64,000 bases of DNA from Bathynomus jamesi (Eukaryota; Arthropoda; Malacostraca; Isopoda; Cirolanidae), in the NCBI GenBank assembly GCA_023014485.1, contig JAJOZX010003315.1, positions 248,001-312,000 on the forward strand, given 5' to 3'. A program made the translations under genes and the position numbers. Within the stretch, counting starts at the first letter, position 1; every line of letters begins with the position of its first letter. Below the pieces are notes generated by a model that saw only the letters and a program-made list of their open reading frames with translations, was not told the DNA's origin and ran no database searches. This document shows, in pieces, positions 52,829-63,734 of this stretch.

Positions 52829-53241
52829 ATATAATAATAAAAAGCCACTCTAATAGACAGAGTTTATTTCCACAACAGTTTCGATGCCCACTGGCATCCT
52901 CTTCGGGTGGATACAGAAAAACGAATAAACCAAAAACAAGAGGGAAAACAGTCCAGGGACCATTAAGAAACTCGCACCTAGGTTAGAACCCGTTCTTCCG
53001 ACACTGGAAGGACATTTTTTATTAAAGGCACCCGCTTATAAGTACCCTTTAATAAAAATGCCCTTCCAGTGTCGGGAGAACGGGATCTAACGTAGGTGCG
53101 AATTTCTTAATGGTCCCTGGACTGTTTTCCCTCTTGTTTTTGGTTCATTCATTTTTCTGTATCCACCCGAAGAGGATGCCGTTGGCATCGAAACTGTTGT
53201 GGAAATAAACTCTGTCTATTAGAGTGGGTTTTTATTATCAT
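52829..53241. mobile_element. 200-bp-arm palindrome with Penelope-like tail motif
   Basis: Arms 52829-53028 and 53043-53241 are inverted copies with few differences. The outer part of each contains CCCGAAGAGGATGCC then a short loop, GGCATCGAAACTGTTGTGG and AAATAAACTCTGTCTATTAG. This follows the same plan as the tails of the Penelope-like elements at 22.7 and 27.4 kb. No coding sequence is included. Confidence 0.75.
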
Positions 53242-53500
53242 ATTTTGACCTTCACGTAGAAAAAAGTAAGTTTTTTGTATTTATGTTGATATAACTTGAA
53301 CGATTGCCATCAACATTTGCATTAATAATCAATTTCCTATTGATACCGCAACGTTTTTAACCAATACTTTTGGTGTTGGTTAATTCCGAGAAAAGGATCC
53401 CAAAATCGTAATTAGTCTTTTAGCTCGTGTCCGTTACCGAATGAAGGCGGGTCAGTTTCTCAATGGGTACTCCGTTTCCTTATAAACGAAGAGAAGATAC
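53242..53500. other. Unassigned spacer
   Basis: Nothing recognisable. A B-box-like GGAGTTCGACTCCC follows at 53512, with (TAA)n after it. Confidence 0.35.
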
Positions 53501-53504
53501 TGAG

Positions 53505-53870
53505 GCCCGGAGTTCGACTCCCGGTGTGCTGGTAATAATAATAACGCGTGAGTTAGAATAATAGGCAGTATTAGTTGGCCTGAGCGCGCTGCCAGTTTCT
53601 ATCCCTCCCCAAAGTTTATTACTGCCATCGCTGCCCAAAGAACTGAGGAACCTCCAGCAAACAAACCTAACTACCATCAAAATCTAACTCGACACGTTCC
53701 TGCATAAAATTCTTTACCAGCCATATATAGCTGGCTATAAGGACGGGATGGCAGTAGAAAACAACTCTCTCCTACATCAAATCCCCCCAAATGAGGCGGG
53801 ATGCTGCAGAGAGGTCTAACGCCGATCGATCCTGAACAGTTGTTAAAAAAAAAAACCGCAAAAACCATAA
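53505..53870 (+). pseudogene. Possible LINE 3' remnant
   Basis: Plus-strand translation gives phrases such as LDTFLHKILYQPYIAGYKDG, resembling the end of LINE reverse transcriptases, followed by a G/C-rich tail and a poly(A)-like run at 53846-53857. The reading frame is broken and the motif support is weak. Confidence 0.3.
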
Positions 53871-54035
53871 CGGCAGAATTTATTAATTAACAAACCGAGG
53901 TTCACGTAGTCGAACCGCTTGGAAAGATCGAGAAATAAGACGATGAGGAGTTATTTGTTGTGGGAATCCTTTAAGTTGTTATGAATCACCTTCAGTGATG
54001 CTTTTATTTTTTGGGAATCCAATTTGGTTATCGGA

Positions 54036-54243
54036 GAGGCTACGTCGTGTTGCAAAACCGCTTTCCGTTGATCAGCGAAGTTAAGCGACAGTAGGTCTGA
54101 AGAGTAGTTGGATGGGAGACCATCCACTGCGTTCAGATGATGTAGTAACCCGGGGTTCGGATCCGACATAAAGTTGTAGGACTTCTCTGTCATATGACCT
54201 TAGATGTTGCGAAGGAGGTTAAACAACCCCCATCATCATTATA
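54036..54243 (+). mobile_element. 5S rRNA-derived SINE with 12-bp target duplication
   Basis: Flanked by TTGGTTATCGGA at 54024-54035 and 54244-54255, an exact 12-bp duplication. The head (54036-54125) aligns with 5S rRNA throughout: GATCAGCGAAGTTAAGCGAC, then TAGTTGGATGGGAGACCATC. The body has GCGTTCAGATGATGTAGTAA, GGGTTCGGATCC, CATATGACCTTAGATGTTGC and GAAGGAGGTTAAAC. The tail is CATCATCATTAT. Confidence 0.92.
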
Positions 54244-54255
54244 TTGGTTATCGGA

Positions 54256-54690
54256 ACGATGTTTTACTGCAATAAAGACATGGAGTCGATTGTGAACAAC
54301 ATTATGAAGATAATAATAATAATGTTGTAGGTTGTTTGATCTTTCTTGTAGCGTTTATGAAGATTGTTTGACGGAGGGAGCCTACTGCTTTACGTGGGAT
54401 CTGAGCTACGGTTACCCTAACGAGGAAGCGCCAGAAAGTAACTTCATCGTTGAAATATGAAGTCTGATATATATATATATATATATACACAAAATGCCAG
54501 AGTTATTATTTAAGATAGGCTTCATATATCACCACTAGACTTTGAGCAATCACTGTATTTTTCCTGTTTTGGCGTTGACCAGAACAAAATCAGGAAAGTG
54601 CCACAAAGCGAAGGTTTAACAATTTTTTTTTTTGGCTCTCCCACGCAGAAAGATCACACAGTTCATACAGGGACTGATTCACAACTCCTA
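54256..54690. other. Non-coding spacer
   Basis: (TA)n at 54466-54486. A second, unrelated stretch at 54295-54450 has no recognised identity. Confidence 0.45.
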
Positions 54691-54826
54691 ACCGCATGTG
54701 TAACCTATCTGCGGACCTCTAACCGCATTCGGGAACTGCATGCCGACCGCTAACCGCATGTGTAACCTATCTGCGGACCTCTAACCGCATTCGGGAACTG
54801 CATGCCGACCGCTAACCGCAAGCGGG
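54691..54826 (+). repeat. Tandem duplication of a ~62-bp unit
   Basis: CTAACCGCATGTGTAACCTA, TCTGCGGACCTCTAACCGC and ATTCGGGAACTGCATGCCG occur twice in succession without change. Confidence 0.9.
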
Positions 54827-55222
54827 ACTCCGTTCCTCGGTATCAAAGGCATCGAATTTGTCTTCAACGCGAAAGAATCTTAATTTAATTTGTCAAACTA
54901 ACTTAAATACTGTACTCACATGAAGTTTAGAGGAGGTAGCATATGGTTCTTCTAGCCCTATACCCACAAGACGTCGAGCTCCATACCCAATTTGCCCCGT
55001 GTAACCTTTGGGTATGACCGAAGTCTTTTCAGTTGTATGTCTCCGTTCGCTGAATAGGTCTCTTACGACGGCTACGTTTACCGATTCAAAAACAGCGAGG
55101 AGGACCATAAGAAACTAGCATCATCGGTTGTCGAACCCAAGACCTCAGTGTCTTTACTGGAAAAAAAATCGTCTAAAAGCTTGAGGCAACGATTTTTCTT
55201 TTGAACATTTTATTAGTCACCG
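54827..55222. other. Non-coding spacer
   Basis: No gene or repeat recognised. Confidence 0.4.
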
Positions 55223-55277
55223 ATATATATATATAATATATATATATATATAATAGAGAGAGAGAGAGAGAGAGAGT
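55223..55277. repeat. (TA)n(GA)n microsatellite
   Basis: TA run at 55223-55253 followed by GA to 55277. Confidence 0.9.
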
Positions 55278-55604
55278 TTGTTCATCATCTTTGCAATCAG
55301 ACGCCCCGATCTTCAAGTTACTGTAGAGGAAGAACCTGTTTTAAACGGTGTTAACTGCTTTGTCGGCGCAAAACAGTGAGATACTGTGAGATTCCTAATA
55401 AAGGAATTTCGAAACCAAGAACCAAATTCCTACATCGCTTTTTATACAAATATAATTGTGGAAAAAATTTCGCCTACATGAAATAAAATCTAGGGGGAGA
55501 AATGCTGATCATTTAAAAATTCAGAGGAAATTTAAAATTGGGTGAAAATATATTGTGACCACTTAAAAACGAAGATGGACACCGAATACACTGTTCTGAT
55601 CAGG
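55278..55604. other. Non-coding spacer
   Basis: No feature recognised. Confidence 0.4.
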
Positions 55605-55812
55605 GATACGTCGTGGACATTGTCGTGACACCAATTCCCGTCGATCAGTGAATTTAAGCGACATCGGGTCTGGGTTGTAGTTGGATAGGAGACCGTCCTC
55701 TACGTCCATGTTATGGAGCGACCCGTAATTTGGATCCCACGTAAAGCTATATGTCCCCTTCGTCATATGACCTTAGATATTGCGAAAGAGTTAAACAATT
55801 CCATCATTACAA
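55605..55812 (+). mobile_element. 5S rRNA-derived SINE copy
   Basis: Head: CGTCGTGGACATTGTCGTGA, TTCCCGTCGATCAGTGAATT, TAAGCGACATCGGGTCTGG and TAGTTGGATAGGAGACCG. Body: CGTCCATGTTATGGAGCGAC, GGATCCCACGTAAAGC, CATATGACCTTAGATATTGC and AAAGAGTTAAAC. Tail CCATCATTA. Target duplication not evident. Confidence 0.85.
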
Positions 55813-55984
55813 TCCCAAAGTGTGGTACGCGAGGTACTGTTTTGTGGTACGTTAATGAAGCCTGGGAGAGGAATCACGGACCCTGGTGCTACTTCTGACT
55901 TCGGGCCCCTTTAACCCCGATCACCTCCTTCTCTATTTTCCAGTCCGGGCCCTGGTGCTTTGCCACCAAATAAAAATATATATT
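55813..55984. other. Unassigned spacer
   Basis: Nothing recognisable. Confidence 0.4.
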
Positions 55985-56410
55985 TTTTAGGTAATTTTAC
56001 GCGCAGAATTCAATTTTGGCCTTTTTTAAATGCGGAAATTAATCAAAATTAAGATATATATAAACTTAACCTAACTAAATTAGAAATCTTAGGGGTACGC
56101 GATGGGGTCCTGAAAATATAATCCTTTTAATTTTATATACGATTAACAAACAGCCACGAGTCACACGGTCGTAAAGAAAGTAAAAATCGTCTATCTCTCT
56201 CTCGAAAATCCAGAAAATCCCTTGAAAGATCTCAAGGGGTACAGAAGAAGATAAAGGTTGAGAACCGCTGATTTAGGCTATAGGTGGGTATAATTTACTT
56301 TTTAATTTAGTTAGATTAAGGTTTATATATCTTAATTTTGGTTAATTTTCGCATTTAAGAAAGGCCAAAATTGAATTCTTCGCGTAAAATTACCCCAAAA
56401 ACAATATATC
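55985..56410. repeat. Inverted repeat, ~105-bp arms
   Basis: Arms 55985-56090 and 56300-56410 share GGTAATTTTACGCG, AGAATTCAATTTTGGCC and ATTAAGATATATA, and TAACTAAATTA in inverted orientation. The ~210-bp spacer is non-coding. Confidence 0.75.
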
Positions 56411-57057
56411 TTTTTATTAAATATCAGCAGTGAATGAAACCGAGAAGAAGATCCGGTATTTCAGTAGGCTTCCAATAAAAGTAGCATTTATTTGTAACAT
56501 CTATCGTGACTCGATAGTAGATAAATAGAATTAAAAATTGATTGGTTTCAGAAAACGGATGGTGAAACGGAATGCGAGAGAATGTGAGGGGATGGAAGTG
56601 AAAAAGAAAAAAGAAAATGATTTCCCCTCACTCCTGAAAGGGGAAAAAAGATAATTGAGATCCGACACGAAAAAAACATTTTAGTTAGCCGAAAATGAAT
56701 TCTTTCGTCTCTTAACGAAAAAGGTTGAGTCTTTTCTCAAAGAGGGGCAAATTTACATCAAATTAAACACCCACACACGTGTATATATATATATATATAC
56801 ATATATAGTCGCTGACTTCATAAAAAGAACTTGCTTATTATGCCTGAAGCAATTTTATCTATTTTAAAAAGGAGAATGAGAGTGTGCTAGACGAGAAAGA
56901 GTCTTTTGTTCAGATTTCAAAATGTTTTGGTGTTTGCGACATAACTCCATTGTTTGCTACAATAAGCTTAATTACGATGCTTTGAAAGATTTCACTGAGG
57001 AATATTTTTATGTAAATAATAATAATGAAGAAAAGTTTGCAGACATAATTTAAATAG
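56411..57057. other. Non-coding spacer upstream of LINE
   Basis: (TA)n at 56779-56799. A plus-strand open stretch at 56915-57053 (CLRHNSIVCYNKLNYDALKD and EEYFYVNNNNEEKFADII) follows an acceptor-like TTTTGTTCAG but I cannot tie it to a gene. Confidence 0.4.
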
Positions 57058-57059
57058 AA

Positions 57060-58045
57060 CCATCTCTCTCTCTCTCAAAGAAGGGGCCGATAAAGAAAAA
57101 GGGTGGGAAGGGGCCTACTGATGGCCCAGAGAAACCGAAGGATGTAGCTGCCGGTCGGGGTGGGTCGGGTGCTGTAAGTGCGGCTGAGTCTACGGATGGC
57201 GACGGGTATCGAAAGGTATCGGGCAAGAAGGCTGCGAAGCCGAAACCTGAGACACCGGTTGCCGCTGTCAGGACCTCCAACCGCTTTAATCTCCCGTGCG
57301 CGAAGGAGGAAGACACCGTTTTGATTGAGGACTCGCAGATCAGGGGCCAGGAGAAGTACTTTGCTTCTGCAAACCGGGACAGGAGGAAGGGAAGGTGCTT
57401 ACCCGGGCGGGGAACGGCGCACTTAAGGAAGGAGGTAGAGAAGCTGCGCGTGGCTAGTCGGAGGACTGCGATCGTTGTCCATGTTGGTGGCAACGACTTG
57501 TTCCTCAAAGGTGGTAGGGTAGGTTCGACGGAAGGGATCATCACTGAGATCATGTCTCTTGCGGATGATCTAAAACTTAAGACAGACAGGGGAATGTTGA
57601 TGGGTATTTTACCGCGGATGAGTGCCAGTGACCACGCGCTCAGTAAGGTCATTGGCATCAACGAGAGGGTGCAAGACTTGTGCGTCCCACTGGGCGTGAG
57701 GTTGTTGACCCGACTGACGCGTTTTCGGGTAGGTGGGACCTTTATCAGAAGGATTGTGTTCACCTCAATGTCAAGGGTAAAGGTGTGCTCGGCGCGCTGC
57801 TTAACCGGCACCCATACCGTATGGTGAGGTCAAGCCCGAGGATTGATGACGGGCCCCCACCGGGGAGAGATGATCTTGAGCAGGTGGCGGACGTACCTTC
57901 AACTGGAGGGTGCGTCCATGTACAGGTGGGTGACCCTCCTTCCCCGGTGGAGGGGGCTCAGCCTCCTGCGGAAGTTGCCCCCTTGTTGGTGAGGGGCTCT
58001 TCAACCCCCGACAGCCTTGGCTGTTCGGGAAACGGGTCGTGCTAG
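57060..58045 (+). pseudogene. LINE ORF1 with SGNH-hydrolase (esterase) domain, frameshifted
   Basis: The N-terminal 85 residues are Lys/Gly/Pro-rich. From about 57320 comes an SGNH-hydrolase domain: block I as IEDSQIRGQEKYF (the usual Gly before Asp-Ser is Glu), a PGRGTAHLRKEVEKL segment, block III as VVHVGGNDLF, and after a frameshift near 57705 block V as DCVHLNVKGKG with the Asp and His of the catalytic set. ORF1 esterases are known from CR1/L2-type LINEs and may act in membrane or particle assembly. The C-terminal region is Pro-rich and ends at the TAG at 58043. One frameshift is seen; otherwise it is complete in length (about 325 residues). Confidence 0.82.
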
Positions 58046-60801
58046 GGGGCGGTCAGAATAGGGAAGGCTCCCTCCGTGCAGTGCTTTTTAATGCTAGGTC
58101 GATTAGGAATAAGTTTTGCGAGCTACGGGCGCTCTTAGCATCAGAACACCAGGATATCGTTGCTATCACCGAATCCTAGATTCATACTGATCGTAGGGAC
58201 TACGTTGGGGAGTTCGAGCTTCCCGGGTATAGAATGTTTCACAAGGACCGCAGTCACCGCACCCGTGGGGAGGGGGGAGGGGTACTAATATACGTGAGGG
58301 ACACGTTGAGTCCGGTTGACTGCCAATTCCGATCGGAACGGGAGCTGCTTGGCGTCGATCTGAACTTGGGAGGGACGAACTATACGCTAATCTTGGTGTA
58401 CAGACCTCTGCATCTCCTCCTCGAGGAGGATACAGCCCTGTACACCGAACTCCGCAGCCTGCTGGGGGACAGGGTGTGTGTGTAGTTTTAGGAGACTTCA
58501 ACTGTCGCTGCATAAACTGGGAAGACAGGACTGCTGATGCCGAAGGGAGGAGGCTACTTGACTTTGCTGATGAGAACTTCCTGACTCAGTGGGTCAATGG
58601 GCCTACACGAGGCGAAAGCGTTCTAGACTTAGTATTTACGACCGAAGACAACCTCGTTACTGGCCTCACAGTTGACGAATCGTTGGGCGGGAGTGATCAC
58701 GGTCTGATTAGGTTCTGTGTGTGCGTCCCTCGGGTGAAGCGTAGTAACTCGAGAGGCAGTAAGCTCGACCTACGGCGGGCGGACTTTGTTGGCCTCCGGG
58801 ATAGCGTAGGTGAGATGGGGTTAGGGGTGTGCGGCGATGTTAAGGGAGTGTGGAGTGCATTCCGGGGCGAGTTTATGGTGCTGCAGTCTGCTGTCATACC
58901 CTCAAAACCGGTCACCCCTGCTTCAACGCAGCCTAAGTGGTTCAGTCGAGACATCGCTTCGGCTATCTGAAATAGGAAAGCTGCGTATAGGAGGCCGAAG
59001 GCCAATCGTTCCCATGACAACACTGAGGCGTATGTCCGCCAGTGCAGGGAAGTGAAGGCGAAGGTTAGGCTAGCCAAATGTAACGAAGAACTCCGGGTGG
59101 CAAGCCTCTGCAAGGGGAACCCTAAGGAGTTCTTCAGTTATGTTAATAGTAGAAAGCCGATTAGAAGCATGATAGGTCCGTTAAAGGACCGAAGCGGCGT
59201 TCTGCGGACCTCCGACGCGGACATTGCTAATGTGCTTAATGAGTACTTTGCGGGAGTGTTCACCAGGGAGGACACCCGCGGCATCCCCGAGCCAGGCGTC
59301 AGGCACGAAGGTGCTGGCATGGATAGTGTTCGATGTACCGCGACAGTCGTTGCCGATAGAATAGACAAACTGAGCGCGTTTTAGGCTCCTGGGCCAGACC
59401 AGTTTCTCCCCAGAGTGTTGCGGGAGGTGCGCGACCAGTTGGCTCCCCACCTGGATACAGTCTTCAACAAATCGTTGGAGACGGGCCAGGTGCTTGGTGA
59501 CTAGAGGGAAGCCAACGTGACCACTATCTTTAAGAAAGGGGATCACGAAAGTCCAGGGAACTATCGTCCCATTAGTCTCACTTCAGTTGTAGGTAAATTA
59601 TTAGAGGGTATAATAGCAGATAGGATCGTTGAGCATTTGGATTCCTACAAGCTGCTTGGGGACTTCCAACATGGGTTTAGGCGGCATAGGTCGTGTCTCA
59701 CCAACTTGCTCGAGTTTTTCTACGTCATGTGGAGTGAGTACGGTAAGAGTAGGGCGGTTGATATACTTTATCTCAACTTTGAGAAAGCTTTTGATAAGGT
59801 ACCTCACGGCCAGCTAATGGCGAAAGTCCGCGCGCTGGGTATCGGTGGGGAAGTAGGGAGGTGGATTGGAAACTGGCTGAAGAATAAGCGGCAGAGGATT
59901 GTAATTAAAGGGGCTAGCTCGGGTTGGGCCTCGGTCAATAGCGGGGTTCCTCAGGGTTCCGTTTTGGAGCCACTGTTGTTTATCATTTGCATAAATGATA
60001 TCGACGCTGCCAAATTCGCTGATGACACGAAGCTTGGGGCCAATGTTGGAACGCCCGAAGCAATCGAGCAACTGCGTGCGGACCTATGTAGGATAGGAGA
60101 GTGGTCTGAAAAATGGCAAATGCCGTTTAACTTGGGTAAATGCAAAGTGATGCACATTGGCTACGCCAATCCCAAGTCGGACTACTCCATGTTGGGGAGT
60201 AATATCGAGGTGACTGACTTAGAAAAGGACTTGGGTGTGCTAATCAGCAGTTTACCAAGTTAAGTTTACCAAACAGTGCGTAGAGGTGGAAAAGAAAGCC
60301 CAGAAGCTGTTGCGTTATATCAGGAGGCAATTTCGATTTCGGAACAAGGAGATTGTGCTCTCTCTGTACAATTCCCTGGTTCGGCCGCACCTAGAGTATG
60401 CTGTGCAGTTCTGGTCGCCCACCCTCAGGAAAGATATTGAGAGGCTGGAGCGAGTGCAGGCGAGGGCCACAAAGTTAATCCCTTCCGTTAGGCATATGGG
60501 CTACAATCGACGCTTACGCGCCCTGAATTTGTTTTTGCTGGAAACTCGGAGGCTGCGCGGTCAACTCATCGAAGTTTTCAAGCTCTTACACGGGTTCAAC
60601 GATGTCAATTTTAGAAGCATGTTTAGTTTAAATGATAACTCAACTCGCAACAATGGTTGGAAGTTGGATTTGAAGCGGTTTAGGACTAGTGTGTGTGGGA
60701 ATTACTTTACCTATAAAATCTCTGACACGTGGAACGGGCTACCTTCAGAAGTTGTGGATCAGTTCAAGAAAAGGTTAGACCGAATCTTGCACACTATTTG
60801 A
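58046..60801 (+). pseudogene. LINE ORF2: endonuclease-reverse transcriptase, several stops
   Basis: The endonuclease part (58085-58740) has FNARSIRNKFCELRALL, DIVAITES, GGGVLIYVRDTL, VVLGDFNCRCINWED and SDHGLIRF. The linker includes GNPKEFFSYVNSRK. The reverse transcriptase (59180-60270) has NYRPISLTSVVGKLLEGII, FQHGFRRHRSCLTNLLEF, LYLNFEKAFDKVPHGQLM, VPQGSVLEPLLF, KFADDTKLG, and in another frame (60286-60801) the thumb with [18 protein letters not shown] and RLERVQARATKLIPSV. In-frame stops at about 58178, 58968, 59382 and 59502 and frameshifts near 58482 and 60260 disable it. The stretch between NDID and KFADD is shorter than usual, a probable small deletion next to the active site. Confidence 0.9.
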
Positions 60802-60930
60802 GGATGACAGAATTTTTCCCTGGCACCCGTTGCCATTAGTACCTCGTCGGTATGGGCCGCAAGGCCTTTTGATATACTTCTTTTCCTTGTAACTCCTTGT
60901 AACTCTGTGTTCTTGGTCACCGTACATCTT

Positions 60931-61157
60931 CGTGACAGTTTTTAGGATACACCCCAAGTTTATCCGACACGAACTTGCGTATGGCGCTATTAGCACTGTC
61001 CCCAAAGATTCAAACATTTTTTATGAAAATTATAAGTTATGAGGCAAAAAGGAATATAATGGAGATCAGGTTAAATTAAGTTAAGCTAAGTCATTTAAAT
61101 TAGAGTAAGTGTCACCATCCACAATTGAACGTATGAAATTGTCCTGGCTTCATATGT
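60931..61157. other. Unassigned spacer
   Basis: Nothing recognisable. Confidence 0.4.
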
Positions 61158-61184
61158 GTGTGAGTGTGTGTGTGTGTGTGTGTG
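61158..61184. repeat. (GT)n microsatellite
   Basis: GT repeat. Confidence 0.9.
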
Positions 61185-61459
61185 TTAGCATTACTGCAGA
61201 ATTGAAATACACTGCTACGTCTTTTTTTATCGTACATCGTACTCCAACTTCTCTTAATGAAGAACGATTAGGAGTGACCAAATTAGCACACATTATATTG
61301 AGAAATGAGAAAAAAATAGTAAATTCCTTGAATCCAATCACCATAAGGACGGCAGAGAGCATTCAAGGTCCAATTTCCAAGAAAAAGTCTGTCCAGGAGG
61401 AAAGTGTTCGAATGGTGTGGAAGAAGACGGAAAATGGACAACTTTATCCACGGTCGGGT

Positions 61460-61822
61460 TAAGTGATTAAAGTGCGGACGAAAAGTGTATTATAGGTCTA
61501 GTAAAGGTGTTAAATGTGACGTCAGAGACAAAAAATCTCGTTAAATGAGGATGCGACACGAGTGACAATCAAGTTCAGGCGTCACCTTCATCTCGTAACA
61601 GGTTCTCCATCACCAAATGAGAAAATTTTACTACCGCCATCCATTTTGGCTCTTTCGCATGTCAGGTTCGAACCTTATATACCAAAGAATTTGGACGCGT
61701 GAACTTAATTGTCTCTTGTGTCGCATCCTCATTCAACGAGATTTTTTTGTCTCTGACGTCACATTTAACACCTTTACTAGACCTATCATACATTTTTCGT
61801 CCGCACTTTAATAACTTAACTT
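61460..61822. repeat. Inverted repeat (foldback), ~125-bp arms
   Basis: Arms 61460-61582 and 61694-61822 share ATTAAAGTGCGGACGAAAA, GGTCTAGTAAAGGTGTTAAA, TGTGACGTCAGAGACAAAAA and GAGGATGCGACAC. The spacer of about 110 bp is non-coding. The open frame at 61190-61462 just left of it has no recognisable domain. Confidence 0.85.
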
Positions 61823-62296
61823 GACCTAGTCTGACCTTACGTAACGAAACGTAACACAACCTATAACTTAATCTACCCCTCTCCCCACGACCCAAAACAC
61901 TCGATAGAATGTCTGATGGCACTGTGCCATAATATTGTCTTCCGCAAAAGACGCGTGTGTCCCACTTGGGTAATTTTTTTTTTTTTTATTGGAAACAAAC
62001 TTTTGGTTTAGATTAAATAAGTTTTTTTGAGTGCGCTTATAAAAAATGTTGCTGCAGCCATTTTGACCTGATTTAATACCTTTACACCAGTTATGACTGG
62101 TTTTGATTGGTTTTTATCTGTATTTTACGTCATGGCGAATCTTAAATTTTTATTACATTTATTTCCATCATTTTTCAGCATTTCCGACAATTTATTATCC
62201 AATTTTTTTTTTTTTGTGATGGTCCACATTTTACGTTTGTGTGGTTTTATGCTGAAAAAGCAGGTCCACACTTAGCGATAATATTAATTAACCCAT
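61823..62296. other. Non-coding spacer
   Basis: T-run at 61975-61988. No gene seen. Confidence 0.45.
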
Positions 62297-62520
62297 TGGT
62301 ACTCATTGGTAGAATTTCCTACCGACAAAATTGTTTGTCAGTATTGCATCACTTTTCCTTGTATTCACGTGATCTTCGGTATGAGTCATTGATATGACGG
62401 AATCTAAAAGATTGCGCCATATCAGTGACTCATACCGAAGATCACGTGAATGCAAGAAAACGTGATGCAGTAATGACAAACAATTTTGTCGGTAGGAAAT
62501 TCTACCAATGGCCACTAATG
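62297..62520. repeat. Hairpin-forming inverted repeat, ~100-bp arms
   Basis: Arms 62297-62397 and 62415-62520 share CATTGGTAGAATTTCCTACC, GACAAAATTGTTTGTCA and ATTCACGTGATCTTCGGTAT, and GAGTCA with TGATATG. The spacer is only about 17 nt. Confidence 0.9.
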
Positions 62521-62575
62521 AGTCAAGACTATTTCTTCGAAAGCGTTACTCTTTCTCTACCGTCTCTATCCTACT

Positions 62576-62796
62576 GTTCCGGGTTACGTCGTGGCCAATG
62601 TCGTAACGTCGTTTCCCGTCGATCAGTGAAGTTAAGCGACATTGGGTCTGATAGTAATTGAATGGGAGACCGTTTTCCGTGTCCAGATTATGCAGCAATT
62701 CGTGGGCCGAATCCCGAGTAAAGCTGTAGGTCCCTCCGTTATATGACCTTTTAAGATGTTGCGAATAAGGTTAAACGCCCCCCCCCCTCAAAACAA
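62576..62796 (+). mobile_element. 5S rRNA-derived SINE copy
   Basis: Head: TTACGTCGTGGCCAATGTCG, TTTCCCGTCGATCAGTGAAG, TTAAGCGACATTGGGTCTGA and TGAATGGGAGACCG. Body: GTGTCCAGATTATGCAGC, CCGAGTAAAGCTGTAGGTCC, TATATGACC and GCGAATAAGGTTAAACG. Possible 8-bp duplication ATCCTACT at 62568-62575 and 62797-62804. Confidence 0.87.
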
Positions 62797-62804
62797 ATCC
62801 TACT

Positions 62805-63715
<911 letters not shown>

Positions 63716-63734
63716 GAGGGCCACTCAATATATT

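Larger units (their letters stand above)
57058..60930 (+). mobile_element. Near full-length LINE with esterase-type ORF1
   Basis: Contains ORF1 (57060-58045) and ORF2 (58046-60801) and ends in a 3' tail with repeated CTTGTAACTC. A 5'-truncated copy of the same family is at 5950-6856. The 5' limit is set at the short (CT)n near 57063 and is uncertain. Confidence 0.9.

Noticed and set aside
53951..54193. Minus-strand open frame (also at 55563-55766)
   Set aside because: Both are antisense readings of the 5S-derived SINE, which explains their similarity to each other.
61190..61462. A plus-strand protein gene
   Set aside because: Starts inside a (GT)n run, no recognisable domain, no splice or promoter support, length consistent with chance.
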